Shown here: positions 31,865 to 38,249 of the stretch, one piece after another | Numbering within the stretch: position 1 is the first letter of the stretch | Layout of the letters: each line of letters starts with the position of its first letter | Assembly: GCA_013824265.1 (NCBI GenBank) | Contig: PNNO01000003.1 | Location: 76,902-115,150 of the forward strand | Direction: 5' to 3' | From: a bacterium | GTDB taxonomy: Bacteria; Patescibacteriota; Gracilibacteria; UBA1369; PNNO01 | DNA: 38,249 nucleotides | Program-made: the position numbers and the translations under genes | The notes under the pieces: generated by a model | What the model saw: the letters and a program-made list of their open reading frames with translations, nothing else | What the model was told of the DNA's origin: nothing | The model's database searches: none

Positions 31865-31892
31865 TTGATTTTATTCAAAACGGTGATACATT
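31865..31892 (+). promoter_or_regulatory. tatD promoter
   Basis: TTGATT (31865-31870), 16 bases, TACATT (31887-31892) with TGA in front. The extended -10 TGATACATT is identical to that of the aroF promoter. Transcription would start near 31899, so the ATG at 31921 and not the upstream TTG at 31891 is the start of tatD. Confidence 0.55.
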
Positions 31893-31920
31893 GGAAGCTG
31901 ATAATTTATTTTCTTTTCGC

Positions 31921-32685
31921 ATGTTAATCGACACTCATTGTCACATACAGTTTAAGCCTCTTAGCGACGACGTCAATGGCGTTATTGAGCGTGCAAAAAA
32001 AGAGGGAGTAAATAAACTTATTGTTGTTGGTTGTGATCTTGAAAGTAGTAAAAAAGCGGTAGATCTTGCTGAAAAATACGATAATATTTTTGCCGTAGTA
32101 GGCATTCATCCTCAGGATTCAAAAAAACTCACCGATCAAATGTGGAATGAACTTTGTGAACTCGCAACGCACAAAAAAGTTGTGGCGATAGGGGAGACCG
32201 GGCTTGATTATTTCAAAGAATATTCGCCGAAAGATACTCAAAAAACTGTTTTTAAAAAACATATAAAACTGGCTTTGGAACTGGATAAACCTTTGGTGAT
32301 CCACAACAGGGATGCCGATGAAGATTCATTGTCGATACTAAATGAGCTTGGTGCAAAAAAAGTTGTCTTCCATTGTTACTCAAGTGACGTTACTTTTGCA
32401 CGAAAAGTTTGGATGTCCGGATATATGACTTCTTTCACAGGAAATATAACTTATCCAAATGCTCAAAATTTGCGCGATGTAATAGAAGAATGCCCACTAT
32501 CCGCAATGATGGTTGAAACCGATTGCCCTTATCTTTCTCCGCAGAAATACAGAGGCGGAACAAACGAACCTTCTTATGTTGTTGAGGTCGCAAAGCAGAT
32601 CTCTTGTACAAAAAATATGTCCTTTTCGGAGGTTGCGGAGGTTACTACAAAAAACGCAGAAGGATTTTTTAGGATAGGGGGTTGA
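31921..32685 (+). CDS. tatD: TatD-family metal-dependent DNase
   Basis: A 254-residue TIM-barrel hydrolase. Metal ligands are visible: His6 and His8 (IDTHCHIQF), Glu92 (IGETGLDY), the histidine in VIHNRDADED, the histidine in VVFHCYSSD and the aspartate in VETDCPYLSP. Family members cut DNA from the 3' end and are tied to repair and DNA turnover. The ATG at 31921 begins MLIDTHCH as in homologues. Its stop codon lies inside the -35 box of the next gene's promoter. The main ambiguity is between TatD and its paralogues YcfH and YjjV, which cannot be split here; YcfH-like is likely by the PYLSP motif. Confidence 0.92.
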   Translation: MLIDTHCHIQFKPLSDDVNGVIERAKKEGVNKLIVVGCDLESSKKAVDLAEKYDNIFAVVGIHPQDSKKLTDQMWNELCELATHKKVVAIGETGLDYFKEYSPKDTQKTVFKKHIKLALELDKPLVIHNRDADEDSLSILNELGAKKVVFHCYSSDVTFARKVWMSGYMTSFTGNITYPNAQNLRDVIEECPLSAMMVETDCPYLSPQKYRGGTNEPSYVVEVAKQISCTKNMSFSEVAEVTTKNAEGFFRIGG

Positions 32686-32709
32686 CAATTCTATTTATTA
32701 GGGTATAAA
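32682..32709 (+). promoter_or_regulatory. promoter of the DUF4256 gene
   Basis: TTGACA (32682-32687), 16 bases, TATAAA (32704-32709). The tatD stop codon TGA (32683-32685) is part of the -35 box. Transcription would begin near 32716, about 48 bases before the ATG at 32764. Confidence 0.75.
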
Positions 32710-32763
32710 ATCATAATCCTTCCGCAATTTTGTGGATGATATTGATTATTAATAAATTTAAAG

Positions 32764-33465
32764 ATGTCACAAAAAACACCTGAGCCATGCCTTGATCCAC
32801 TTTTTGATCCTCAATCTGAAGCTATTATAAATCAGGTACAGAGCACCGGTTTTGAAGCGGGTTTTAAGTCTGAATTTCCGGAATATGACGAATACGGACC
32901 GAAAATTAATAAATTAGTTGAAGAAAAAATTCTTACAGAGGAGGAAAAGACTACTCTTTTTGCAACTCTTGAAAGAAGATTTAATGCTGAAAACACTCCC
33001 TTAAAAGAATTTCACGGAAAACTTGATTGGAATAAGGTGAAGACCTCTTTGGAAGCTGACGAAAAAGCTCTTTTGAAAGTTTATAAAATGGAAGAGGCTG
33101 GTCACGAACCGGATGTTTATGATTTTGACGGAAGCGGTTTTCGAATAGGAACCTGTTCGATAGAATCTCCGGAGAAACAGAGAAATTGCACATATCCTGA
33201 GTCGCTTGAAATGGCAAATGAGATTGGAATAGAGCATATGACAGCCTTGCAATATAAGGCTATGCAAAGAAACGGTAAAATTAAGTTTGATAAAAAAACC
33301 TGGAGTTGGTTGAAGGCGCCAGAAGATGCTATGCCCGATGAAGTCATAACTGCTCTTGTTGGGGCTGTATATTTTGGACAAGTAAAGATATATCCGGCGC
33401 GACCTGAAGATAAAGGAGAGCTTGGTTCCTGGCGTGGAACTTTAACGGTGAACTGGGCAGACTAA
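32764..33465 (+). CDS. DUF4256-family protein
   Basis: A 233-residue soluble protein. From about residue 57 it resembles DUF4256 proteins as I recall them: LDWNKVKTSLEADEKALLKV, MEEAGHEPDVYDFD, then a CSIESPEKQRNCTYPES block, AMEIG-type helix (ANEIGIEHMTALQYKAMQ), TWSWLKAPEDA, and a C-terminal FGQVKIY...GSWRGTLTV strand. The N-terminal 56 residues are extra and acidic. No biochemical function is known for the family. It has a strong promoter of its own and stands 14 bases from the convergent radA, with no terminator visible. The family match is from memory and needs a profile search. Confidence 0.7.
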   Translation: MSQKTPEPCLDPLFDPQSEAIINQVQSTGFEAGFKSEFPEYDEYGPKINKLVEEKILTEEEKTTLFATLERRFNAENTPLKEFHGKLDWNKVKTSLEADEKALLKVYKMEEAGHEPDVYDFDGSGFRIGTCSIESPEKQRNCTYPESLEMANEIGIEHMTALQYKAMQRNGKIKFDKKTWSWLKAPEDAMPDEVITALVGAVYFGQVKIYPARPEDKGELGSWRGTLTVNWAD

Positions 33466-33479
33466 AGCTTTATTCTGGC

Positions 33480-34787
33480 CTAGAGTCCCTTAACAGCGGA
33501 AAGAATGTCTTTAACCTGCGCGGGCGTAACAACTTTTTTGAAACCTAATTTTTTGGCCTCTTTTACACGCTTGTCCAGCTGTGCAACTGTGCGTATTTCT
33601 CCGGAAAGGCCTACTTCTCCGATATAGCAGGTATCTGAAGGTATTGTTTTCTGTAAAAAACTGCTGGCGATTGCCATGAGCACTCCAAGGTCGCACGAAG
33701 GATCGTTAATTTTCATTCCGCCGACCACATTTACAAAAACGTCCTGATTTGAGAGGTTCATGCGCGCGTACTTTTGCAAAACTGATATCAATAATTGCAT
33801 TCTGTTCGTGTCATATCCTGTGGCTGTTCTTTTTGGGTACCCAAAAGGTGTAATGTTGGCTAATGCCTGCACTTCAATCAAGATAGGACGAGTGCCTTCC
33901 AAAGTAACAGTAATAGCTGAACCAATTGCTTTTGCCTGTCTTCCTTCCAAAAATTGCGCAGATGGATTTGCAACTTCTACAAGTCCTTTTTCTCCCATCT
34001 CAAAAATACCGATTTCGTTTGTACTTCCGAACCTGTTTTTCTGACTTCTTAATATTCTGAACTGATGAAATTTATCGCCCTCAAGATATAAAACCGTGTC
34101 GACCAAGTGCTCCAAAACGCGTGGTCCCGCAAGATTTCCGTCTTTTGTAACGTGGCCGATAAGTAAAACCGGTGTGTTTGTTGTTTTTGCGAATTCCATA
34201 AATAGTTCAGCCGCGTACCGAACTTGGCTTATGCTCCCGGATGTGCTTGGGATATCGTGCGAGGACAAGACCTGAACCGAATCTATAACTACAAAATCCG
34301 GCTTACTCTTCTTTATGCTTTCTAAAATTGTCTCGCTGTTGGTCTCGGCCAGAAACAATAATTTATCCGTATTTATCCCTAGTCTCTGAGCTCTTCCCGC
34401 TATTTGATGTTGTGATTCTTCGCCTGAAACGTACAAAACTTTCTTGCCCAAATTGGCTAACTGATCGCAAATTTGAATGGTTAGTGTTGATTTTCCTATT
34501 CCCGGCTCACCGGTTAAAAGTGTTATACTGCCTTCTAAAATGCCACCTCCAAGAACTCGGTTTGCCTCTTCCATGGAAAGGGGAATGCGCTTTGCATTCA
34601 TATCTCCGGCTTCAACCGTTAATGACTTAACCTCTTTTGCCTCTACGCGCGTGTGGCTTTTAACACGACTAAAATCCTCCACTGTCTGGTCGAAAGAGTT
34701 CCACGCCTCACATTCCGGGCATTTCCCGATCCATTTTGGTGACATGTGTCCGCACGCTGAGCATGTATAAGAAGTTTTCGTTTTCAT
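33480..34787 (-). CDS. radA: DNA repair ATPase/helicase RadA
   Basis: RadA processes recombination intermediates, extending the heteroduplex made by RecA. The 435-residue protein has an N-terminal zinc finger (Cys9, Cys12, Cys23, Cys26 in YTCSACGH...GKCPEC), a RecA-like core with Walker A LTGEPGIGKSTL, the RadA-specific KNRFGSTNEIGIFEM, and a Lon-protease-like C-terminal domain with GDxxLG-type residues (DPSCDLGVLMAIASS) and GEVGLSGEIRTV. Length is slightly below the usual 450-460. It is cotranscribed with the upstream GT4 gene, 18 bases away. Recombination partner RuvA is encoded at the other end of the window. Confidence 0.95.
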   Translation of the reverse strand: MKTKTSYTCSACGHMSPKWIGKCPECEAWNSFDQTVEDFSRVKSHTRVEAKEVKSLTVEAGDMNAKRIPLSMEEANRVLGGGILEGSITLLTGEPGIGKSTLTIQICDQLANLGKKVLYVSGEESQHQIAGRAQRLGINTDKLLFLAETNSETILESIKKSKPDFVVIDSVQVLSSHDIPSTSGSISQVRYAAELFMEFAKTTNTPVLLIGHVTKDGNLAGPRVLEHLVDTVLYLEGDKFHQFRILRSQKNRFGSTNEIGIFEMGEKGLVEVANPSAQFLEGRQAKAIGSAITVTLEGTRPILIEVQALANITPFGYPKRTATGYDTNRMQLLISVLQKYARMNLSNQDVFVNVVGGMKINDPSCDLGVLMAIASSFLQKTIPSDTCYIGEVGLSGEIRTVAQLDKRVKEAKKLGFKKVVTPAQVKDILSAVKGL

Positions 34788-34805
34788 AATTTGCTGTTAG
34801 TGAGC

Positions 34806-35960
34806 CTAGCGTTCGGCTCCGAGTACCTCATCATAAACGATGCCGGTTTTTTCCGCCATTACTTTTGCACTGAATTTGCTTTTCGCACGTTTATAACCTT
34901 CCTCAATATACGCCTTCCTTTTAAAATTATTATTAAAAATTTCTAAAATCGCTCCGGCCAGTCTTCCCGATATAGCAGGTGGAACAAGTGTTCCATTAAC
35001 TCCATCTTCAATAACTTCCGGAATACCGCCAACATTGCTGGCAACAATCGGAAGACCTGCAATTGCGGCCTCAAGCAAAACAAGTCCGAAAGCCTCTTTT
35101 TCGCTTGGTAGTACAAATATATCCGAAGCCGCCATTAAATGCGGAACGTCTTTTTTGAATCCCAAAAACAAAACATTGTCGATTATGCCTTCTTTTACAG
35201 CCAACTCTTCAAGGTCAGCCTGCGCGGGACCGGTCCCTACCAAAACCAATTTTGCTTTGCTGTCATAACCTTCCAAAATGGCAGGCATGGCTTTAATCAA
35301 ATGTTTTAGACCTTTTCGCTCATGAAGTTCTGCGACGCTTAAAATAACTTTCTCGCCACCAACTCCAAAAGTTTTCTCCCTAAACTCTTTTATTTTCCCC
35401 TCGGAAAAGCTTAAAAGCTGCGATTCAAACCAGGTAACGTCAATTCCGTTATGAATTGTGATCGTCCTGTCCGCCAAAGCCGGGAAAATGTGTTCCATAG
35501 CGCGATTATTCGCTTCCGAAACGGTTATAACTATCTCAACATTTCTTGTTAATTTTCTTTTTAGATACCCTTTAAAGCCGCTCAGTTCAAACGGATCGTG
35601 CTCTGTGATTACAATCGGCAGATTGTACCTGTTTGCAGCCATAAAAGCATATCGACACGAAGCCGGATTCCAAACGTGAATATGCATCAAATCAATTTTT
35701 CGGGTTCTAATAATCTCTTTTAATTGAAAATAATGACGCGGATCGTGCTTATGAAAAACCGAAAGCTTAATAACTTCTATTCCTTCGGCTGTAAATTTCT
35801 CAGTCCAGTCCTTTAATTTTTCAAAATCGGAACAGACAAGAATTACCTCGAATTTCTCCTTATCCAAAAACTTTGCCAGAAGATACATCTGATTTTCCGC
35901 ACCCCCGTAAAAGTGCGTATCCGTGTAAAAAAGTACTGTTTTTTTTGCCGCTTTATTCAT
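34806..35960 (-). CDS. GT4-family glycosyltransferase
   Basis: A 384-residue GT-B enzyme. Motifs: FYTDTHFYGGAENQMYLL at the start, LMHIHVWNPASCRYAF, VITEHDPFELSG, TIHNGIDVTWF, LSVAELHERKGLKHLIKAMP, LVGTGPAQADLEEL and LPSEKEAFGLVLLEAAIAGLP with the retaining-type glutamate. Acceptor and donor are not known. It is upstream of radA by 18 bases and so may share its message, an unusual pair. It has a weak Shine-Dalgarno sequence, AAGGA at 35972-35968. It stands apart from the main glycan cluster by tatD, the DUF4256 gene and radA. Confidence 0.88.
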   Translation of the reverse strand: MNKAAKKTVLFYTDTHFYGGAENQMYLLAKFLDKEKFEVILVCSDFEKLKDWTEKFTAEGIEVIKLSVFHKHDPRHYFQLKEIIRTRKIDLMHIHVWNPASCRYAFMAANRYNLPIVITEHDPFELSGFKGYLKRKLTRNVEIVITVSEANNRAMEHIFPALADRTITIHNGIDVTWFESQLLSFSEGKIKEFREKTFGVGGEKVILSVAELHERKGLKHLIKAMPAILEGYDSKAKLVLVGTGPAQADLEELAVKEGIIDNVLFLGFKKDVPHLMAASDIFVLPSEKEAFGLVLLEAAIAGLPIVASNVGGIPEVIEDGVNGTLVPPAISGRLAGAILEIFNNNFKRKAYIEEGYKRAKSKFSAKVMAEKTGIVYDEVLGAER

Positions 35961-35985
35961 CGATGAATCCTTAAAAGTCGCCGGT

Positions 35986-36014
35986 ATTGTACTTTAAATT
36001 TTATAAGCTTGAAA
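35986..36014 (-). promoter_or_regulatory. possible promoter of the GT4-radA pair
   Basis: On the minus strand TTTCAA (36014-36009), 17 bases, TACAAT (35991-35986). The -10 is good, the -35 poor. It would leave a short leader with AAGGA before the ATG at 35960. No convincing promoter for the tRNA is seen in 35961-36064. Confidence 0.4.
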
Positions 36015-36064
36015 GAGGGGAGTGAACATGGTACATTTTTGCGTGCGAAATTTGATACTTACAT

Positions 36065-36140
36065 GGGTCGGTAGCTCAGTCGGTAGAGCAGTTGCCTCTT
36101 AAGCAATTGGTCGCGGGTTCGAGTCCCGCCCGACCCACCA
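36065..36140 (+). tRNA. tRNA-Lys (anticodon CTT), CCA encoded
   Basis: A 76-base cloverleaf. Acceptor GGGTCGG pairs with CCGACCC, D arm GCTC/GAGC, anticodon stem GTTGC/GCAAT (one G-U pair) with loop CTCTTAA and anticodon CTT reading AAG, T arm GCGGG TTCGAGT CCCGC, discriminator A, then CCA at 36138-36140. All expected conserved bases are present. The opposite strand carries the last codons of the rhuM-like gene, which therefore ends within the tRNA. Confidence 0.97.
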
Positions 36141-37065
36141 TTCTAAACTTTTCAATTTCCTTCTTTACCGTTTCTTCCATCTTTTTGTGCGATACGCCGC
36201 CGCTTCCTTCAAGAATTTCAAGTTCGTTTAGTTCTAGGAATCCGTTTAGTTTTTTCTGCCAATCGTGCATGTACATGGGTTTTCGCAACGCTATTCTAAG
36301 TTCGGAAAAAGATAAAAATTGCTCAACAAGCAGGTACAATTTTTTTAGTTCGTCTTCCAGCATATAGTTTTTTGCTATAACGGCATCGTCTTTTTTGATA
36401 ATGTCGCCTTTCCAATTTGTGAGGCCCATGTTTTCTTTTTTACTATCAATTCTGTGAGTGATAATTTCCGCAGCGGTTTGCCCGGTTATGGCAAAATGGA
36501 ATTTATTCTGCACGGTTCCGTAAAATGTTTTGGCATGTTCGGATTTTGAATTGTAGTCAATACTTGTGGCAAAAATATCCCGCAGTTTTTCGTATAAATT
36601 CCTTTCCGAAGCGCGAATTTTTCTGACTCTTTCAAGAAGTTCCTCAAAGTACCCGGTATTCTCACCAGAAAGCCGCTCATCGTTCATTACGAAGCCTTTG
36701 ATGATATATTCTCTAAGTGTTTTTGTCGCCCAGATGCGAAACTCCGTGGCACGCACAGAACTGATTCTGTATCCAACAGAGATGATTGCGTCGAGATTGT
36801 AATATTCAATATTGCGAGAAACCTCTCTGTGTCCTTCTTTTTGAACTTGTAAGGATTCCTTACAAGTTGAAGTTTTATTTAATTCTCCATCTTTAAAGAC
36901 ATTTTTTAAATGGAGTGTAATATTTTGCGGCGTAACTCCAAACAGTTCAGCCATCTGTTTTTGTGTCAGCCATACACTCTCGTCGACAAGTTCAACCTCG
37001 ATTTTTGTTAGATTGTCTTTCGTCTGATAGATAAGTATTTGTGAATTTTCCGGTTTTTTGTTCAT
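36076..37065 (-). CDS. RhuM-family protein with tRNA-derived C-terminal tail
   Basis: A 329-residue protein of the RhuM family, common in genomic islands and prophages; function unknown, probably DNA-binding. N-terminal region with a helix-turn-helix-like WLTQKQMAELFGVTPQNITLHLKNVF, then HREVSRNIEYYNLDAIISVG, VRATEFRIWATKTLREYI and the C-terminal MYMHDWQKKLNGFLELNE. Family-like sequence ends near residue 308 (KKEIEKFR); the last 21 residues (VGRAGLEPATNCLRGNCSTD) are the reverse strand of tRNA-Lys, and the stop is in the D arm. The natural 3' end of the gene seems to have been lost where it meets the tRNA. It follows the BRO gene by 19 bases, on one message. No ribosome binding site. Confidence 0.85.
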   Translation of the reverse strand: MNKKPENSQILIYQTKDNLTKIEVELVDESVWLTQKQMAELFGVTPQNITLHLKNVFKDGELNKTSTCKESLQVQKEGHREVSRNIEYYNLDAIISVGYRISSVRATEFRIWATKTLREYIIKGFVMNDERLSGENTGYFEELLERVRKIRASERNLYEKLRDIFATSIDYNSKSEHAKTFYGTVQNKFHFAITGQTAAEIITHRIDSKKENMGLTNWKGDIIKKDDAVIAKNYMLEDELKKLYLLVEQFLSFSELRIALRKPMYMHDWQKKLNGFLELNELEILEGSGGVSHKKMEETVKKEIEKFRMVGRAGLEPATNCLRGNCSTD

Positions 37066-37084
37066 ATGAAAAGGTTAATGATAA

Positions 37085-37465
37085 TTACTTAAGTTCCTTT
37101 CTGCTTTCCGGATCTTCAATTTCCTGAACCCGTTCATATCCGACTTTTGCAAGCCAGCGCTTAAAAGGTTCCGCCTTGGGGGACGATATGGATTGAATAA
37201 TTCGGAAAACTCCCTCAGTATTGGCACAATTTGTTTCTCGTCTTTTCCCATCGGGAGCCTGAATACGAAGTGGGGTACAAATTGTCCCCCAGTTGAAATC
37301 AAGCTCGGGATCACGTTTTCTCATCTTTTTTACATATTCCCTGACATTCGTCGTATCAGTCAGGACTTCAACTACATCGGCCACCGAAAACCACCACTCA
37401 TCCTTGTATAAGGTTTTCCTGATTTCCTTTCCATTGAAAAGCGAAATTTTCATAATTTCATTCAT
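37085..37465 (-). CDS. short BRO-family (Bro-N) protein
   Basis: A 126-residue protein consisting of a Bro-N domain (FNGKEIRKTLYKDEWWFSVADVVEVLTD, split over about residues 10-37; NCANTEGVFRIIQSISSPKA; RWLAKVGYERVQEIEDPE). Bro-N domains bind DNA and are found in phage antirepressors. It ends right after the domain (ESRKELK), where the related gene upstream at 37629 continues into a second domain, so it is either a truncated copy or a natural single-domain form. Promoter and operator-like palindrome lie 30-60 bases upstream. ATGs at 37465 and 37453 are both possible; no Shine-Dalgarno sequence is present. Confidence 0.8.
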   Translation of the reverse strand: MNEIMKISLFNGKEIRKTLYKDEWWFSVADVVEVLTDTTNVREYVKKMRKRDPELDFNWGTICTPLRIQAPDGKRRETNCANTEGVFRIIQSISSPKAEPFKRWLAKVGYERVQEIEDPESRKELK

Positions 37466-37492
37466 AAAATTGTTGTTAAAAATAGTACCTCT

Positions 37493-37521
37493 ATGATAGG
37501 TGAGCGCACACTCACCGTCAA
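37493..37521 (-). promoter_or_regulatory. promoter of the short BRO gene with operator-like palindrome in the spacer
   Basis: On the minus strand TTGACG (37521-37516), 17 bases, TATCAT (37498-37493). The spacer, with the last base of the -35, is an inverted repeat GGTGAGTGTGCGCTCACC (37516-37499), six-base arms GGTGAG and CTCACC. This is the place where phage-type repressors often bind. Confidence 0.7.
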
Positions 37522-37628
37522 CACCAAGGCAGCACTTCCTGTTGCGGAAATCTAAAATCTGTTGCGCACTAAAATTCCGCCCCGGGAGGCCGGCCTCTCC
37601 CTCGTGCCGGAGCCCGCTACCTGAATAG
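37522..37628. other. GC-rich intergenic block between the two BRO genes
   Basis: No gene seen. 42 of 60 bases at 37561-37620 are G or C, far above the surroundings. It holds GGGAG and CTCCC arms around a GGCCGGCC-like core (about 37582-37600) and a near direct repeat GCGCAACAG/CCGCAACAG on the minus strand. It could include a terminator for the upstream gene, but there is no T-run. Confidence 0.5.
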
Positions 37629-38249
37629 CTACTCTAATTGTTTTTTCTCCGTATCGTTCTTAAGAAAATTCTTACCTGTTACCACCTGCTTTCCGGTTTT
37701 TTCTTCCAGCTCAACTCTTGCGTTTTTTGCGACACTTCCACCTTGTTTGCTCGCAATTTCATTCTCGTCCATTCCGGTGGCATTTACACTTTCGGCAATT
37801 TGACGCGTTGAAAATTCCGCAAGAGCGCTAAATATTAATTCGGCTTCACTCATGTGGTCGCGCAGGTTCTGACTTTTAAGCCCTTTTAGATCCTTGTGCT
37901 CTTTTACCGATAAATCTGTCCATTCCTTATGAATAATATTTGTCAAAATGGCAAATTCTTCGCCCTGTTTAATATCATGTGAACTCCAATAATCGGTGAG
38001 CTTATTTCTCGTTTCCTGATTCAACATCCTTTGCTGAATCCACTTTTCACTTCTCCCACGCTGTCTCCAGTATTCTCTAGCGCGGTTCAATGATCTTTCC
38101 GGATCGGCAATGTCTTGAAGCCTTTCATATCCAACTTTTGCCAGCCAGAGCTTAAAAGGTTCGGCCTTTGGAGACGGAACGGATTGGATAATGCGGAAAA
38201 TGCCTTCGGTATTGGCACAATTAAGCTTTTGAACGCCACCCGCAGTTTC
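37629..38249 (-). CDS. BRO-family antirepressor-like protein (5' end cut by window edge)
   Basis: The frame is open from 38249 to a stop at 37629, giving 206 residues without a start, so the N-terminus lies outside the window. The first 53 residues (including LNCANTEGIFRIIQSVPSP and LAKVGYERLQDIADPE) are the end of a Bro-N domain, closely similar to the short BRO protein at 37085. The rest is a second conserved domain: NRAREYWRQRGRSEKWIQQR, GEEFAILTNIIHKEW, LRDHMSEAELIFSALAEFST and a basic tail. Such two-domain proteins occur in phages and islands; a role in gene switching is likely but unproven. A start at 38090 would be a TTG inside the domain and is rejected. Confidence 0.82.
   Translation of the reverse strand, partial: ETAGGVQKLNCANTEGIFRIIQSVPSPKAEPFKLWLAKVGYERLQDIADPERSLNRAREYWRQRGRSEKWIQQRMLNQETRNKLTDYWSSHDIKQGEEFAILTNIIHKEWTDLSVKEHKDLKGLKSQNLRDHMSEAELIFSALAEFSTRQIAESVNATGMDENEIASKQGGSVAKNARVELEEKTGKQVVTGKNFLKNDTEKKQLE

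Noticed and set aside
36076-36140. C-terminal VGRAGLEPATNC segment as a functional protein domain
   Set aside because: It is the antisense translation of tRNA-Lys, a known source of spurious tails.
1-38249. Alternative genetic code with TGA as glycine (as in Gracilibacteria and Absconditabacteria)
   Set aside because: Known genes are full length with TGA as stop, and several, such as tgt, tatD and the U32 gene, end with TGA at the expected place.
1-38249. CRISPR arrays, insertion sequences, rRNA genes
   Set aside because: No regularly spaced repeats, transposase frames or rRNA sequence were seen. Only one tRNA was found.

Overview
The window looks like chromosome of a small-genome bacterium with standard stop codon use (TAA, TAG and TGA all end genes; no recoding of TGA is needed). 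Moderate to low GC, very tight gene packing, convergent genes that overlap at their 3' ends, leaders that mostly lack a Shine-Dalgarno sequence, a lone VirB4-like ATPase, FecR-, SLH- and thrombospondin-type-3 surface proteins and a compact glycan locus suggest a member of the Candidate Phyla Radiation (Patescibacteria), perhaps close to Peregrinibacteria. This lineage call is inference from gene content; no 16S gene is present.

Layout. 1-7544 (minus strand): a run gyrA, surface protein with Ca-binding repeats, rpmE, aroC, tgt, HD phosphohydrolase, ruvA (cut by the window edge), reading away from a divergent promoter region at 7545-7706. 7707-16481: VirB4-like ATPase (+), SLH-S41 protease (-), FecR-type membrane protein (+) and gyrB (+), each with its own recognisable promoter. 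16482-18734: rpsU with its own promoter, strong ribosome binding site and terminator, then prmC-prfA (translation termination pair, overlapping by 7 bases). 18731-21817: a small membrane protein under a palindromic promoter, nadB, and a divergent U32 protein resembling TrhP. 21834-22639: an isolated transcription unit with consensus promoter, a leader of about 180 nt holding three stem-loops, a GC-rich cysteine-rich gene of MopE-like type, and a strong terminator. 22652-26703 (minus): shikimate operon aroF, aroB, aroA-aroK fusion, plus a small membrane protein. 26752-31861: ABC-2 polysaccharide exporter (permease and ATPase) with glycosyltransferases and a coiled-coil protein. 31921-35960: tatD, a DUF4256 protein, radA and another glycosyltransferase. 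36065-38249: tRNA-Lys(CTT) and a phage-like strip of rhuM and two BRO-family genes, with rhuM ending inside the tRNA on the opposite strand.

How the genes work together. AroF, AroB, AroK, AroA and AroC cover five of the seven steps to chorismate (aroD/aroQ and aroE are not here). PrmC should methylate the GGQ glutamine of the RF1 encoded next to it. The exporter and four glycosyltransferase domains probably build and export a surface glycan, and the SLH protease and repeat protein would sit at the same cell surface.

The most interesting points are: (1) only two genes in the window, rpsU and the cysteine-rich MopE-like gene, carry a full GGAGG ribosome binding site, while nearly all others have none, which recalls the bS21-linked control described in Bacteroidota; (2) the structured leader of the MopE-like gene; (3) several promoters built into perfect inverted repeats; (4) the rhuM/tRNA-Lys fusion, which marks a probable integration boundary.
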